From Christiangramia crocea (GTDB lineage: Bacteria > Bacteroidota > Bacteroidia > Flavobacteriales > Flavobacteriaceae), in NCBI RefSeq assembly GCF_022410465.1, contig NZ_JAJSON010000025.1:496001-560000 (forward strand): a DNA stretch of 64,000 bases, read 5' to 3'. Positions 33,538 to 42,772 of this stretch are shown here, in pieces. Each line of letters begins with the position of its first letter. Position 1 is the stretch's first letter. Below the pieces are notes generated by a model. That model was given only the letters and a program-made list of their open reading frames with translations. It was not told the DNA's origin and did no database searches. A program made the position numbers and the translations under genes.

Positions 33538-34437
33538 TTATATTTTATCTGGTTTTACTTTATTTTTATTTCTGAAAGGGAAAAGCATCTGATTCCCAAA
33601 ATCTTCCGGGAAATCCTTATCTCCTTCAAATCCAAGTTCTATATTCTTTCCATTCTTTGGAATATGCGCCGTACCAAAAATATAATCCCAGATACTCAGG
33701 CTTAAGCCATAATTCATTCCAAAGGGTCTGTCTTCAGGAAGGTCTTTTGAATGATGCCAGATATGCATCTTCGGGTTATTCAAAACATATTTTAAAGGCC
33801 CGTAGTCCCACCCAACATTAGCATGGTTAAGGTGTCCTATAAATACCGTTAACATATGAACCACAAAGAATTCCTGTATTCCGAAACCTATCATAGCTAA
33901 AGGAATATACTGCACGGTCTTATAGATAATAGTTTCCATAAAATGAAACCTGAACTGAGCTGCGAATCCCATTTCCTTCACGCTGTGGTGTACCTTATGG
34001 AATTCCCAGAGCCATGGCTGGCGGTGTAATTGCCTGTGAACATTCCACTGAATGAAATCGGCAATAACGAACATTATGAGTAATTGAACCCATCCCGGCA
34101 GATCATCTATCTCTATTGCCACGATATTCTCTATTCCGAAGAGGTTAAGAAAATCATTGAACAGCTCCACTCCAACATTACTCAGGGCATTATAACCTAT
34201 AAGCGAAAAAAGAAAGAAATTGAAGAGAATGTAAAAAGTATCCAGCCAGAAGCCCTTTCTAAAAAGTTTTTGATCCTTCCTCCAGGGAATCAGGACCTCA
34301 AGACCCCATACCAGCAGGGAAAGGCCTATCAGCCAGTAGAAATAACTCGTCCAGGCAGGATGCATAATCTCATTCACCAGGTAATTAAAATATCCGGAAA
34401 ATGATTCCTGAATTATGTTTATATACTTCTCCAGCAC
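33538..34437 (-). CDS. Sterol desaturase / fatty acid hydroxylase family protein
   Basis: This di-iron membrane enzyme has the eight-histidine pattern in HRQLHRQ, EFHKVHHSV, HLNHANV and HIWHHS, within a membrane of four or more helices. I begin at GTG 34437 (299 residues), since the longer frame starts with TTG in a region that carries a palindromic operator-like site. Substrate is unknown (fatty acyl chains, sterols or hopanoids are all possible). It is the first gene of the operon with the MBL-rhodanese gene. Confidence 0.85.
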   Translation of the reverse strand: MLEKYINIIQESFSGYFNYLVNEIMHPAWTSYFYWLIGLSLLVWGLEVLIPWRKDQKLFRKGFWLDTFYILFNFFLFSLIGYNALSNVGVELFNDFLNLFGIENIVAIEIDDLPGWVQLLIMFVIADFIQWNVHRQLHRQPWLWEFHKVHHSVKEMGFAAQFRFHFMETIIYKTVQYIPLAMIGFGIQEFFVVHMLTVFIGHLNHANVGWDYGPLKYVLNNPKMHIWHHSKDLPEDRPFGMNYGLSLSIWDYIFGTAHIPKNGKNIELGFEGDKDFPEDFGNQMLFPFRNKNKVKPDKI

Positions 34438-34484
34438 TTTTAAAATTTTGAGATACAAAAATATAAATATAGCTAAGTAAAAGC

Positions 34485-34500
34485 AGTAACCTTTGTTACA
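34485..34500 (-). promoter_or_regulatory. Candidate Crp/Fnr site (AGTAAC-CTTT-GTTACA)
   Basis: This inverted repeat AGTAAC-N4-GTTACA lies about 48 bp upstream of the chosen hydroxylase start. The same spacing and half-sites are found at three other places in the window, including upstream of the TauE gene next to a crp/fnr gene. Confidence 0.5.
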
Positions 34501-34559
34501 GTTTCTCAAGCTATTTGCTGCCAGTATTTTTTAAGAGAAAACCATTCTGATTTCGGTTA

Positions 34560-34973
34560 TTATGCTCTTTCCATAAGTCTTAAATAATGCTTACGTCCAA
34601 AAGTCATGAAATAAACCAGATAGCCAAAAAAGAACATTAAAACACTGGCCAGAAAAAGACTGTTGACCTTAAAATGAAAGTAGATGGCCATATAAATAAT
34701 CAATGTGGAGAGGGCTGAAGGAAAAAGATATTTAGAAAAAACAAAGCCTGTTATTTCCACCTTCCGTATTTCTCCTTCTTTAAATTCAAGCTCCAGCGGC
34801 TGACTGCCACACCAGTCGACCCTGGCCTCTAAACGATATTTACCTTCAGGTATTTCAAATGATAATACCTCGTCATGCCTTATCTCAGTAAATTCCCGGC
34901 CATTCAGATAAAGGTGGTAAGTCTTCATCTTATTAGCCCATTCAGAATTTCTTTTTAAAAGAAGCTTTGGCAT
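34560..34973 (-). CDS. Small membrane protein with a PEGA-like N-terminus
   Basis: This 137-residue protein has an N-terminal beta-rich part (KTYHLYLNGREFTEIRHDEV then FEIPEGKYRLEARVDWCGSQ), which looks like a domain for surface or ligand contact, and two helices at about 88-130. It lies next to a Crp/Fnr-like site (34995-35010). I know no named family. A shorter start at residue 16 is possible, but the first 15 residues are compatible with the fold. Confidence 0.65.
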   Translation of the reverse strand: MPKLLLKRNSEWANKMKTYHLYLNGREFTEIRHDEVLSFEIPEGKYRLEARVDWCGSQPLELEFKEGEIRKVEITGFVFSKYLFPSALSTLIIYMAIYFHFKVNSLFLASVLMFFFGYLVYFMTFGRKHYLRLMERA

Positions 34974-34994
34974 TTTCCAGATTCTAATTTACTG

Positions 34995-35010
34995 TGTAAC
35001 ATAGGTTACT
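34995..35010 (-). promoter_or_regulatory. Candidate Crp/Fnr site (TGTAAC-ATAG-GTTACT)
   Basis: This inverted repeat matches TGTAAC-N4-GTTACA at 11 of 12 half-site positions. It lies 22 bp upstream of the small membrane protein gene. Confidence 0.5.
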
Positions 35011-35097
35011 TAAAAACATAATCAAGAATTATAAATTGCGACTTCTAAAAAGGAGAAGCCTTTTTGCCCCAAAAAATTGTGTTTTTTCATAGATACC

Positions 35098-35129
35098 GAT
35101 GCCAGTTTCGCCCTACCGGAACTGGCATC
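35098..35129. terminator. Hairpin at the end of the nitroreductase gene
   Basis: Arms GATGCCAGTT and AACTGGCATC (10 bp, 12-base loop) are followed by TTTATTTAT on the plus strand. The nitroreductase stop lies 2 bp from it on the minus strand, where the T-tract is weaker. Confidence 0.55.
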
Positions 35130-35130
35130 T

Positions 35131-35820
35131 TTATTTATAGAATTTGCTTATCTCATCTAATTGTTTTCTATGAATATCGGGTACCAATGCATCTTCTGCC
35201 GCATAGCCTACCGGTAAAAGCAGGAAAGCCCTTTCGTTGGCCGGGCGTTCCAGTAGCTCTGCCAGAAAATTCATGGGACTCGGTGTGTGCGTTAGTGTAA
35301 CGAGCCCGGCATTATGTATGGCCGATATCAACATGCCGCAAGCGATCCCAACCGATTCGTTCACATAATAATTATTATACTTCTCTCCCTTTTCGTCCAG
35401 CCCATAAACTTCTTTGAAAACCACGATAAGCCAGGGGGCCATTTCCAGAAATTCCTTGTTTTCATCTGTTCCTAAAGGAGCAAGGTCTTCAAGCCAGCGT
35501 TCACTCATTCGGCCGCTATAATTTTCCTTTTCTTCCTGCTCTGCCGCCTTTCTTATCTTCTTTTTTAGATCTGAACCGGAAACCACACAAAACTTCCAGG
35601 GCTGTTTGTGCGCTCCGGAAGGGGCTGTTCCCGCAGTTCTGATAATATTCTCAATGACTTCCCGGGGCACCGCTTTATTTGAAAAATGCCGCACAGATCT
35701 TCTTTTATCAAGCCACTTATAATATTCCTCTGATCGCTTGAGCATTTCTTCCAAAGAAAAATTCTCTGCCTGATAAGGCACATGTCTGAATCCATTGACT
35801 AGTTTTTCCCTGGCGGACAT
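35131..35820 (-). CDS. Nitroreductase family protein (iodotyrosine deiodinase-like)
   Basis: This 229-residue FMN-dependent enzyme has RRSVRHFSNKAVP at residues 38-50 and GTAPSGAHKQPWKFCVVSG, which bind FMN. Its lengthened middle section with a Tyr-rich loop (EVYGLDEKGEKYNNYYVNES) is typical of the iodotyrosine deiodinase/BluB side of the family. In bacteria it may reduce nitro-aromatics, quinones or halogenated aromatics. It ends near a hairpin; the 5' side carries the half-unit repeats. Confidence 0.85.
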   Translation of the reverse strand: MSAREKLVNGFRHVPYQAENFSLEEMLKRSEEYYKWLDKRRSVRHFSNKAVPREVIENIIRTAGTAPSGAHKQPWKFCVVSGSDLKKKIRKAAEQEEKENYSGRMSERWLEDLAPLGTDENKEFLEMAPWLIVVFKEVYGLDEKGEKYNNYYVNESVGIACGMLISAIHNAGLVTLTHTPSPMNFLAELLERPANERAFLLLPVGYAAEDALVPDIHRKQLDEISKFYK

Positions 35821-35888
35821 AAATTAACAAGTGTTCATTCAAATTTATTAAAAGGAATTGAAGATTTAGGGTTCCCAACCAGGAAAGT

Positions 35889-36083
35889 GAGATTGCTTCG
35901 CCTGGCTCACAATAAAGAGATTGCTTCGTTTCGTTCGCAATGACTCAGACCACAAGAGATTGCTTCGCTTTGCTCGCAATGACTGAAACAAGGAGTGATT
36001 GCTTCACTACGTTCGCAATGACCGAACTAGTCTCATGAAGACCCGGGGGCACAATTGAAGATTGCTTCGCCTTGCTCGCAATG
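35889..36083. repeat. Array of five REP-like right half-units
   Basis: Five copies of GAGATTGCTTCG...GCAATGAC (35889-35912, 35917-35944, 35956-35983, 35996-36022, 36059-36083), all in the same orientation and unpaired with left arms, fill the gap between the nitroreductase start and the aldehyde dehydrogenase stop. The first and last are degenerate. Confidence 0.8.
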
Positions 36084-36087
36084 GCTA

Positions 36088-37497
36088 TTACACCTTTGAG
36101 AGTGTGCCTAAAACCTGGATGAGCTTTTTCTTAAGGTTGGTATAAGGTGGATGTAAAAGATCTGATGCTGCCAGTCTCTTTTGATGCATTACTGCTCTTT
36201 TCTTTGAAAAGGTCTGAAAACCATCAAATCCATGGTAATGTCCCATCCCGCTGGCTCCTACCCCTCCAAAAGGAAGGTTATGCTGCGCTAGATGATATAC
36301 AGTATCATTGATGGTCACCCCGCCGGAGAGCGTATGCTTAAGCAGCCAGTCTATACGTTTCTTGTTAGTATCAAAGTAATATAGTGCCAGAGGTTTTGGT
36401 TTCTCATTTACGTATTCTATAGCCTCTTCAACAGTCTCCATATTTAACACTGGTAAAATAGGGCCAAAGATCTCTTCATGCATGATCTCCATCTCGTCGT
36501 TAACATCAAAGACCAGCTTAGGCGTCATAATTCTTTTTTCATCTGAAGAGGTATTGGAAGCCAGTTCTGTAATTGAAGCTCCCTTGTTTCTGGCATCTTC
36601 GAGCAGACTTTCAAGGCGGTTATAATGATCCTCATTTATGATCCCACTATACTGCTTGTTATTTAAAATATCAGGGTAAAATTTCCGGGCTGAGTTAGTT
36701 GCAGCTTCCTTAAATTCCTCATTTAGTTTACGGGGCAGAATAATATAATCGGTAGCTACACAGGTCTGCCCGCAATTGAAGAGTTTACCGGCCATGATTC
36801 TTTTAGCCGCCAGTTCCACCGAATATGAATCGTGAAGGATCGCGGGAGATTTACCTCCCAGTTCAAGAGTCACAGGAGTAAGGTTTGGTGCGGCGGCGGC
36901 CATGATCATCTTCCCAACATTGGTTGGACCAGTAAAGAAAAGATGATCAAAAGGCATTGAAGAAAAGTCTTTGGCCAATTGCGTATTTCCTGTTACGCAA
37001 TGGATATATTCCGGCTGAAAATTTGAATTTATGAGCTCTTTCAGCACTTCGGCAGAGGCCGGTGCAATCTCAGAAGGTTTGATAATAGCATGATTCCCTG
37101 CCGCAATGGCATCTAAAAGCGGACTTAAGGTTAACAGGAGCTGGTAATTCCAGGCTCCCATTATACCCACACTACCAAGAGGCTGATATTGATAATAAGC
37201 TTTACTGGGCAGCAGAAACCAGGAGCCCGTAACATACTGTTTCTTCATCCAGCTTCTCATGTTCCTCGTCGCATGTCTTATCTGATCATGCAATGGAAAT
37301 ATTTCCAGTACCAGTGTCTCCTCCCGCGACCGCAAACCAAAATCACGGGAAATTGCTTCAATAAGGCTCTCCTTGTTCTCATCAATAATATCGGAAAGCT
37401 TTTTCAGGGCTTTAAGGCGCTTTCCGAGATCCGGAGGGGAAGCTTTAAAAGCAGCTTTTTGCTGTATGAGTAATTGCTCTAATTCAGTTCTGGTCAT
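36088..37497 (-). CDS. Class 3-type NAD(P)-dependent aldehyde dehydrogenase
   Basis: This 469-residue enzyme has the Glu motif VTLELGGKSPA, the catalytic Cys in GQTCVATDYI and the NAD-binding LPFGGVGASGMG near the C-terminus. Length and a C-terminal hydrophobic/basic tail match the membrane-associated fatty aldehyde group. It oxidises aldehydes to acids. It overlaps the SDR gene upstream by 14 bp, which suggests that an alcohol or lipid intermediate is processed stepwise. Confidence 0.93.
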   Translation of the reverse strand: MTRTELEQLLIQQKAAFKASPPDLGKRLKALKKLSDIIDENKESLIEAISRDFGLRSREETLVLEIFPLHDQIRHATRNMRSWMKKQYVTGSWFLLPSKAYYQYQPLGSVGIMGAWNYQLLLTLSPLLDAIAAGNHAIIKPSEIAPASAEVLKELINSNFQPEYIHCVTGNTQLAKDFSSMPFDHLFFTGPTNVGKMIMAAAAPNLTPVTLELGGKSPAILHDSYSVELAAKRIMAGKLFNCGQTCVATDYIILPRKLNEEFKEAATNSARKFYPDILNNKQYSGIINEDHYNRLESLLEDARNKGASITELASNTSSDEKRIMTPKLVFDVNDEMEIMHEEIFGPILPVLNMETVEEAIEYVNEKPKPLALYYFDTNKKRIDWLLKHTLSGGVTINDTVYHLAQHNLPFGGVGASGMGHYHGFDGFQTFSKKRAVMHQKRLAASDLLHPPYTNLKKKLIQVLGTLSKV

Positions 37498-38305
37498 TGG
37501 TCCTGCCTTTAAATGTGTTCATTGAACTATAAATCCCGAATAATTTTCCTATCACTAGATCAAGCATCCTTTTGGGAAGAATCCCCTTAACAAAAGGTAA
37601 TAAATAGATGATCTCAGGAGTTCTTAATATAATCTTATCCTTCTCGATTGCTTTGATGATCCTTTTTGCTACTTTTTCAGGTTTCAATATTGGTATAAGA
37701 GGTGAACTTACGCCTTTAAACATGCCCGTATCAATATAATATGGGGTCACCGTAAGGACCTTTACACCTGTTCGTTCCCGTTCCATTTCAATACGCAATG
37801 AATCAGACCAACCACTAAGAGCCCATTTGCTGGCGCAGTAAACTGACATTCCCGGGTTGGCGAGCATCCCGGCGGCCGAAGAAATATTCACAATATGCCC
37901 ACTGCCCTTTTTTATCATCTGCGGAAGCAAGGAAAGGCTAAGTTTCATAGGTGCAATTGAATTTACCTTCATGGTCCTGTCTATTTCCACTTCAGAGTGA
38001 TCTTTAAAATCCTTACCCGTAACCACCCCGGCATTATTTATAAGGATATCCACCATCAGTTTCCGCCTGTTAATCTCATGTATGGTGGTGGTTAATTGCT
38101 CTTCATTTGTAAGATCTACAGGGAAAATAATAATCTCGCATCCGGAACTTTTCAGCTGCGTTTCAGCTTTTAGAAGAGCCGTTCTGTCAATATCAAGAAT
38201 GATAAGACTGGCTGCTCCATTTTGAATACTGAGTTTGGCCATTAGAAGGCCGATGCCTGAAGCACCTCCGGTAATAAGTATGGTTTTATCTTTAAATTTC
38301 GTCAA
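37484..38305 (-). CDS. Short-chain dehydrogenase/reductase
   Basis: This 273-residue SDR enzyme has the cofactor motif TGGASGIG (residues 12-19), NNAGVVT and the active-site YCASK (YxxxK) with the upstream Ser in NISSAAG. The acidic residue DID after the second strand favours NAD. It overlaps the aldehyde dehydrogenase gene by 14 bp, so the two work together, possibly on lipid-derived alcohols or aldehydes. Confidence 0.9.
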   Translation of the reverse strand: MTKFKDKTILITGGASGIGLLMAKLSIQNGAASLIILDIDRTALLKAETQLKSSGCEIIIFPVDLTNEEQLTTTIHEINRRKLMVDILINNAGVVTGKDFKDHSEVEIDRTMKVNSIAPMKLSLSLLPQMIKKGSGHIVNISSAAGMLANPGMSVYCASKWALSGWSDSLRIEMERERTGVKVLTVTPYYIDTGMFKGVSSPLIPILKPEKVAKRIIKAIEKDKIILRTPEIIYLLPFVKGILPKRMLDLVIGKLFGIYSSMNTFKGRTNDQN

Positions 38306-38372
38306 GTCTCTGATTGAAGTACAGGTTAAATTTAGGAATTTTCAGACGTAACTCCTGCAATGATAAAAAATC

Positions 38373-38996
38373 TTATTTTTTCCGAAATAAGCCGAAGTTA
38401 AAGTTTTGAACCGCATTCCAGGGCGTTACATGATCCACATTTCTGAAATCCTGCATTTGAAAATCATTTTGCATGAGGCTCTCCATATCTTTCTTCGAAT
38501 ATTTCTTTATTTGGATACCGCTACATTTATCCGGGCCATTTTCGGAAAACGTCCCAAGGATAAGATAGCCTCCAGGTTTTAAGGAACTATTTAAACTGGA
38601 AATATAGGCCCTGATCCTTTTTTCATCGGTAAGGAAATGAAAGGCTGCCCGGTCGTGCCACAGGTCAAATTTCCGATCCGGGGTAAATTCACTGGCATCG
38701 CTTACTATCCACTTAACCTCTTTTGAAATTTCGACTATTCTATCTTTAGCACGTTCAATAGCATTCACTGAGATATCCAGGACATTAAGGTTAGTATAAC
38801 CAAGATGCAAAAGATTATCAACCAGGAAACTGTCTCCCCCGCCCACATCAATTATTTCCGCGTCTTTTGAAAGGTTCAGGGCTTCAATAATTTCCAAGGA
38901 GGTTTCAGGTTTACCCTGATACCAGCTGGTTTCACGGAATTCCTTTTCCGAATAAATATTTTCCCAATGAGATTTAAGGTCTGTCATGCTTATCAA
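38373..38996 (-). CDS. Class I SAM-dependent methyltransferase
   Basis: This 207-residue protein has the SAM-binding core: IIDVGGGDSFLVDNLL near residues 44-60, then the acidic end of the second strand and WHDRAAFHFL. The start SHWENIYSEKEFRETSWYQ and the general layout resemble thiol or tellurite methyltransferases. Substrate unknown. Its start overlaps the DUF2231 stop by 4 bp, so it probably shares a transcript with the genes upstream. Confidence 0.87.
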   Translation of the reverse strand: MISMTDLKSHWENIYSEKEFRETSWYQGKPETSLEIIEALNLSKDAEIIDVGGGDSFLVDNLLHLGYTNLNVLDISVNAIERAKDRIVEISKEVKWIVSDASEFTPDRKFDLWHDRAAFHFLTDEKRIRAYISSLNSSLKPGGYLILGTFSENGPDKCSGIQIKKYSKKDMESLMQNDFQMQDFRNVDHVTPWNAVQNFNFGLFRKK

Positions 38997-39478
38997 TTAA
39001 ATTCCGTACAGTCTTCAGAAGGCACATACACCCCAGCTGCCTGCTGGTATACCAGCTCTGCTCCCAGATGGCCTACATAGGCCAGGGTTCCGGAGCCCAC
39101 GAGTAAAACCAGTACAAGTATTAGGGAAAGCATTTTTGTTTTAAAAAGATCTATATAGGAGATAAGAAGCTCTATTACAAGAGCTGCCGAAAATATCCAT
39201 GCGGTGATAAACGCGAAATTCTCATGATCTTTCAGCATGGTGGGATCGCATAATTCCCTGGAAACTATTCCATCAGCAAGATCTCCGGTATATACAGAGA
39301 TCCAAACACCTATCACGCCAAGAATCAACAGAAATCTTCCACCCTGTTCCCAGGTGATCTTAGAAGACCAGAGGCCAATCAGTTTAAAGAGGGTGGCCAT
39401 AAGCAAAAGAACTATCGGAAAATGAACGGACAGAGGATGATAAACCTCTGTCCGCCAGAATTCTGGTATCTCATTCAT
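38993..39478 (-). CDS. DUF2231 family membrane protein
   Basis: This 161-residue protein has four or so hydrophobic helices and the family's start VYHPLSVHFPIVLLLMATLF. It is a membrane protein of unknown role, often encoded beside cytochrome or redox genes. It lies directly upstream of the methyltransferase and 2 bp after the preceding lipoprotein gene, so the three form one transcript. Confidence 0.8.
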   Translation of the reverse strand: MNEIPEFWRTEVYHPLSVHFPIVLLLMATLFKLIGLWSSKITWEQGGRFLLILGVIGVWISVYTGDLADGIVSRELCDPTMLKDHENFAFITAWIFSAALVIELLISYIDLFKTKMLSLILVLVLLVGSGTLAYVGHLGAELVYQQAAGVYVPSEDCTEFN

Positions 39479-39480
39479 AC

Positions 39481-39795
39481 CTACTCCATGATTTTCACTG
39501 AAATAGGATCCAGTCTTTGCCCTACTTTTTCCACTTCAACCTCAACCTTCTGACCTTCTTTCAGTTCAGAAAAATCTACCTCGCTGCCATTCCTCGTAAG
39601 GCTGGTGCTTTCGGTAAAATAAAGTTCGAGGGTCTTATCATCATCTGTAGTCACATAGATCTCAGTCTTTTCAGGCTCCACCTCCTTGATGGTTCCCTGG
39701 TAAGTACCTGATTCCACTACATCTGTACTTTCACCACAGGCAAAGAACAGGAGGATGGTATTGAACATTAATCCTTTTAAAATAGTAGATCTCAT
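39481..39795 (-). CDS. Small lipoprotein with OB-like fold
   Basis: This 104-residue protein has a lipobox (GLMFNTILLFFACGES). The rest is an approximately 80-residue beta-rich domain (GTYQGTIKEVEPEKTEIYVT and SELKEGQKVEVEVEKVGQRL) like the small OB-type domains found in exported proteins. No function is known. It is first in a transcript with the DUF2231 and methyltransferase genes. Confidence 0.7.
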   Translation of the reverse strand: MRSTILKGLMFNTILLFFACGESTDVVESGTYQGTIKEVEPEKTEIYVTTDDDKTLELYFTESTSLTRNGSEVDFSELKEGQKVEVEVEKVGQRLDPISVKIME

Positions 39796-39917
39796 ATCAA
39801 ATTGTTTAAGATTAGTTTTCAGTTAAAAAGCTGTCTTGAAATTAGTCAAAAAAGCCCTCAAAGCAAAAGCTTAAGCACTATTTATATGTTTTTTAGTAGT
39901 TTCAGATTATTGCTCAC

Positions 39918-40940
39918 TCAGCTTTCCTTTTTAGGGTTTATCATATTAAAGGATCTCATAAGGTGAAAAAGACCGGGCAGAATAATGGCACCTCCTATTA
40001 TCAGTGAAATACCTAGTACCCTGATCACCGAATCTGGCGCTGCACCCGCCAGCAGATCCACTTCAGAAGTATCGGTAATTATGAGATTTGGAAAGTGCGT
40101 ATTCACCGCCGCAAAAATAACCAGCAGTACCTGTAAACCGGCCAGAATCCTTGTGCGCATACTGTATTGTTTCTTTATTGCCTGCCATAAAGGAATAAGC
40201 AGGATGGCTGAAAGGGCTATCGCAATCAAAGAAAAAGGATTGTTCAGAAAGTCTTTCACAAAAACCATTTCGGTAAAATAGCCATAGGTCAGCACGGCTC
40301 CACCTATTAGGACCAGGCTTATGGTAAAAACGGCTGATTTACGGCTGTAGATCTTTCTCACTTCACCCGTAGTTTCACCTATTAAAAGGGTTGATGCCAG
40401 GAAAGCGCAAAGAGCGGCATAAAAAAGACCGGTAAGCAGGGTAAAAGTATTCAGCCAGGGAAAAATAAAGATATCGGCAAAACCTATTTCAGAATAATCT
40501 GTTGTGAGGATTATTTTTCCGCTCACAAGGGTCCCAAAGGACATTCCGAGAAAAACAGGTGTGATAAGACTACCAATCCTGAAAAGCCTGTTATACCATA
40601 TTTGAGAGGCATCCACCACGGCATCATAATGCCTGAAAATAAAGGCAACGCCCCTGATAGTAATTCCCAAAAGAACCAGCGTTAAAGGAACATGCAGATA
40701 AATAATAATGATATTGAAATATGCAGGGAAAGCTATCCATAAGATCACGATTAGAATAATAAGCCAGATATGATTGGCCTCCCAAATAGGGCCCATTACC
40801 TGGTAGATAGTATCTCTGGTAAGCTTCCGGTTATTACGCGAGGAAAACAGTTCAACGATGCCTGCTCCAAAATCGGCTCCTCCAAGGAGTACATACAGGA
40901 AGAGCGAGAAAAAAGTAAAGAAAAGCACTACATACAGCAT
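39918..40940 (-). CDS. cydB: Cytochrome bd-type quinol oxidase subunit II
   Basis: The 340-residue integral membrane subunit has eight or nine helices and the CydB features LGGADFGAGIVELF and MGPIWEANHIWLI. It follows cydA by 2 bp. It supports the heme-bearing CydA subunit. The pair forms the high-affinity, non-pumping terminal oxidase, useful at low oxygen. Confidence 0.93.
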   Translation of the reverse strand: MLYVVLFFTFFSLFLYVLLGGADFGAGIVELFSSRNNRKLTRDTIYQVMGPIWEANHIWLIILIVILWIAFPAYFNIIIIYLHVPLTLVLLGITIRGVAFIFRHYDAVVDASQIWYNRLFRIGSLITPVFLGMSFGTLVSGKIILTTDYSEIGFADIFIFPWLNTFTLLTGLFYAALCAFLASTLLIGETTGEVRKIYSRKSAVFTISLVLIGGAVLTYGYFTEMVFVKDFLNNPFSLIAIALSAILLIPLWQAIKKQYSMRTRILAGLQVLLVIFAAVNTHFPNLIITDTSEVDLLAGAAPDSVIRVLGISLIIGGAIILPGLFHLMRSFNMINPKKES

Positions 40941-40942
40941 AA

Positions 40943-42244
40943 TTATTCAGTTGAATTGTTAAGCGCCTTTATCTGCCTGTTCATTAGCCAGGTAACGGTC
41001 ACCGCCAGGGCGAGATAAACAACCACATACATATAAAAGCTATATACAAGTCCAGGCATGGGGGTCACTGCATCTTTTGTTCTCATCACATTATAGACTA
41101 TCCAGGGTTGCCGGCCCACTTCGGTCACCACCCAACCGGCTTCCACGGCAATAAATCCTAAAGGACTCAGAACCGCAAAAAGCCACCAGAACTTTTTGTT
41201 ATCCCACCAGCCTCTTTTCCTAAGACTGATAAAAAAGATAAGTGCGGCCAGCATAAGCAAGGTTCCAATACCTACCATTAACTGAAAAGCATAGTGAACT
41301 ATTGCCACCGGAGGTAATTCATCTTCGGGAAACTCATTAAGCCCCTTCACCTCTGCATCAAAATCTCCAAAGGCCAGGAATGACAAAGCCCCGGGTATCT
41401 CTATCTTGTGACTTACCTCTTTTTTATCTTCATCCACTATTCCCCCAATGAATAACGGAGCGCCTTTTTCCGTTTCATAATGAGCTTCCATTGCAGCCAG
41501 CTTTACAGGTTGTCTTACTGCAACATCCTTGGCCGAAAGGTCTCCGCTTAATGGCTGCAGAATAGCTGCCACCGCACCAAAGAAGATCGCGATCTTAAAA
41601 GCTTCTTTATGTAGTTCGGGATTTTTATTACGAAGTATCTGAAAAGCATGAATCCCTGCCACGGCAAAACCGGTAGCGGCAAAAGCAGCGAGCGTCATAT
41701 GCAGAGCCTGGGTGAACCAGGCTTCATTAAAGAAGGCGGCTACAGGATCAATATTTATAAACTCTCCGTTCACTACATCAAAGCCAGCAGGAGCATTCAT
41801 CCAGGCGTTGGCGGAAACTACGAGGATCCCCGAAGCCACCCCGGAAATACCAATTATGATCCCGGTGATCCAGTGAAAGGTCTCGGGAAGTCTCTTCCAG
41901 CCATAGAGATAGAAACCAAGGGCAATAGCCTCCACAAAGAAGGCCGCCCCCTCCAGGGAGAAAGGCATCCCAATCACCGGACCGGCATGTTTCATGAATT
42001 CAGGCCACAACATTCCAAGTTCAAAAGACAAGGCTGTACCGGAAACCGCTCCCGTAACAAAAAAAATAGCTACTCCTTTTTGCCATGCCTTTGTAAGATC
42101 AAGATAGACCGGTTTACGGGTATTCAGCCATTTCTTATGGGATACAACCATAAAAAAAGGCATCACCATACCAATACATGCGAAGATTATGTGAAAGCCA
42201 AGGGTAAATGCCATTTGAAGCCTGGCGTAATCGAGGTTTTCCAT
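40943..42244 (-). CDS. cydA: Cytochrome bd-type quinol oxidase subunit I
   Basis: This 433-residue subunit has the heme-ligating His18 (TLGFHIIFA), the SLEGAAFFVEAI helix and the AxxHM region (QALHMTLAAF). Its quinol-binding Q loop is short, as in the cyanide-insensitive oxidase type. It reduces O2 to water using quinol. It lies 2 bp upstream of cydB, with a 528-bp gap before it. Confidence 0.93.
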   Translation of the reverse strand: MENLDYARLQMAFTLGFHIIFACIGMVMPFFMVVSHKKWLNTRKPVYLDLTKAWQKGVAIFFVTGAVSGTALSFELGMLWPEFMKHAGPVIGMPFSLEGAAFFVEAIALGFYLYGWKRLPETFHWITGIIIGISGVASGILVVSANAWMNAPAGFDVVNGEFINIDPVAAFFNEAWFTQALHMTLAAFAATGFAVAGIHAFQILRNKNPELHKEAFKIAIFFGAVAAILQPLSGDLSAKDVAVRQPVKLAAMEAHYETEKGAPLFIGGIVDEDKKEVSHKIEIPGALSFLAFGDFDAEVKGLNEFPEDELPPVAIVHYAFQLMVGIGTLLMLAALIFFISLRKRGWWDNKKFWWLFAVLSPLGFIAVEAGWVVTEVGRQPWIVYNVMRTKDAVTPMPGLVYSFYMYVVVYLALAVTVTWLMNRQIKALNNSTE

Positions 42245-42772
42245 TCAAGGAATATTTTTCGGGCCGGATCAGCTGCAAATCTGCCGAAAAAGGCCTGTTT
42301 TTTCGGCTAATAAATTTAGGGAAAATTCCATGGCTTACCCTGGAGCCCGCTAAATATTTTGAAACTTTTAAGGATTGAAATATGGAAATGAAAGGCAGAT
42401 AAATATGCGATTGAAAATATCCGGATAATGGGTCACCTAACCATTCTAAATAAGCATTGTTATAATTTAAGAATTATTCTTCAGGTATTGAAAGCAAGAG
42501 GTCTTTTACTTAAGTCTAAACGTTTATGCAAGCAATAATCAACCCTCCTCTCAGGAACCGGAAAAACACCCAGTTATCCGGATAAATCAAATATTTAACC
42601 AATCTATAATTCTGTATATAAACGGAATACCACCAACCATCAATGATAAGGCCGCTGCGTTGATTCCATTATAAACGGGGGGAGTTAAAAAAAAGAATTT
42701 ACATCTTTCCCTAAATATTGAATGTAACAAATGTTACATTCGGCATGAAAAGGATCTAATTTTAACAGATAA
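42245..42772. other. 528-bp gene-poor gap upstream of cydA
   Basis: There is no convincing gene. On the minus strand near 42595-42680 a frame without a proper start encodes YNGINAAALSLMVGG and ends FIYRIIDWLNI, which looks like the remnant C-terminus of a membrane protein. A TGTAAC-N4-GTTACA operator-like palindrome lies at 42723-42738. The rest is AT-rich and could carry the cydAB promoter. Confidence 0.5.
42723..42738. promoter_or_regulatory. Candidate Crp/Fnr site (TGTAAC-AAAT-GTTACA)
   Basis: This is the best match in the window to the TGTAAC-N4-GTTACA palindrome; both half-sites are perfect. It lies in the gap between the TauE/SafE stop and cydA, 480 bp upstream of cydA, so its target is uncertain. 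Confidence 0.55.

Noticed and set aside
27364-36083. REP-like arrays considered as CRISPR
   Set aside because: The units are palindromic with spaced opposite arms, the spacers are not unique sequences of uniform length, and no cas genes are nearby.
41648-42310. 220-residue plus-strand frame opposite cydA
   Set aside because: Antisense of a certain gene, with a composition rich in Gly, His, Lys and Arg but no domain.
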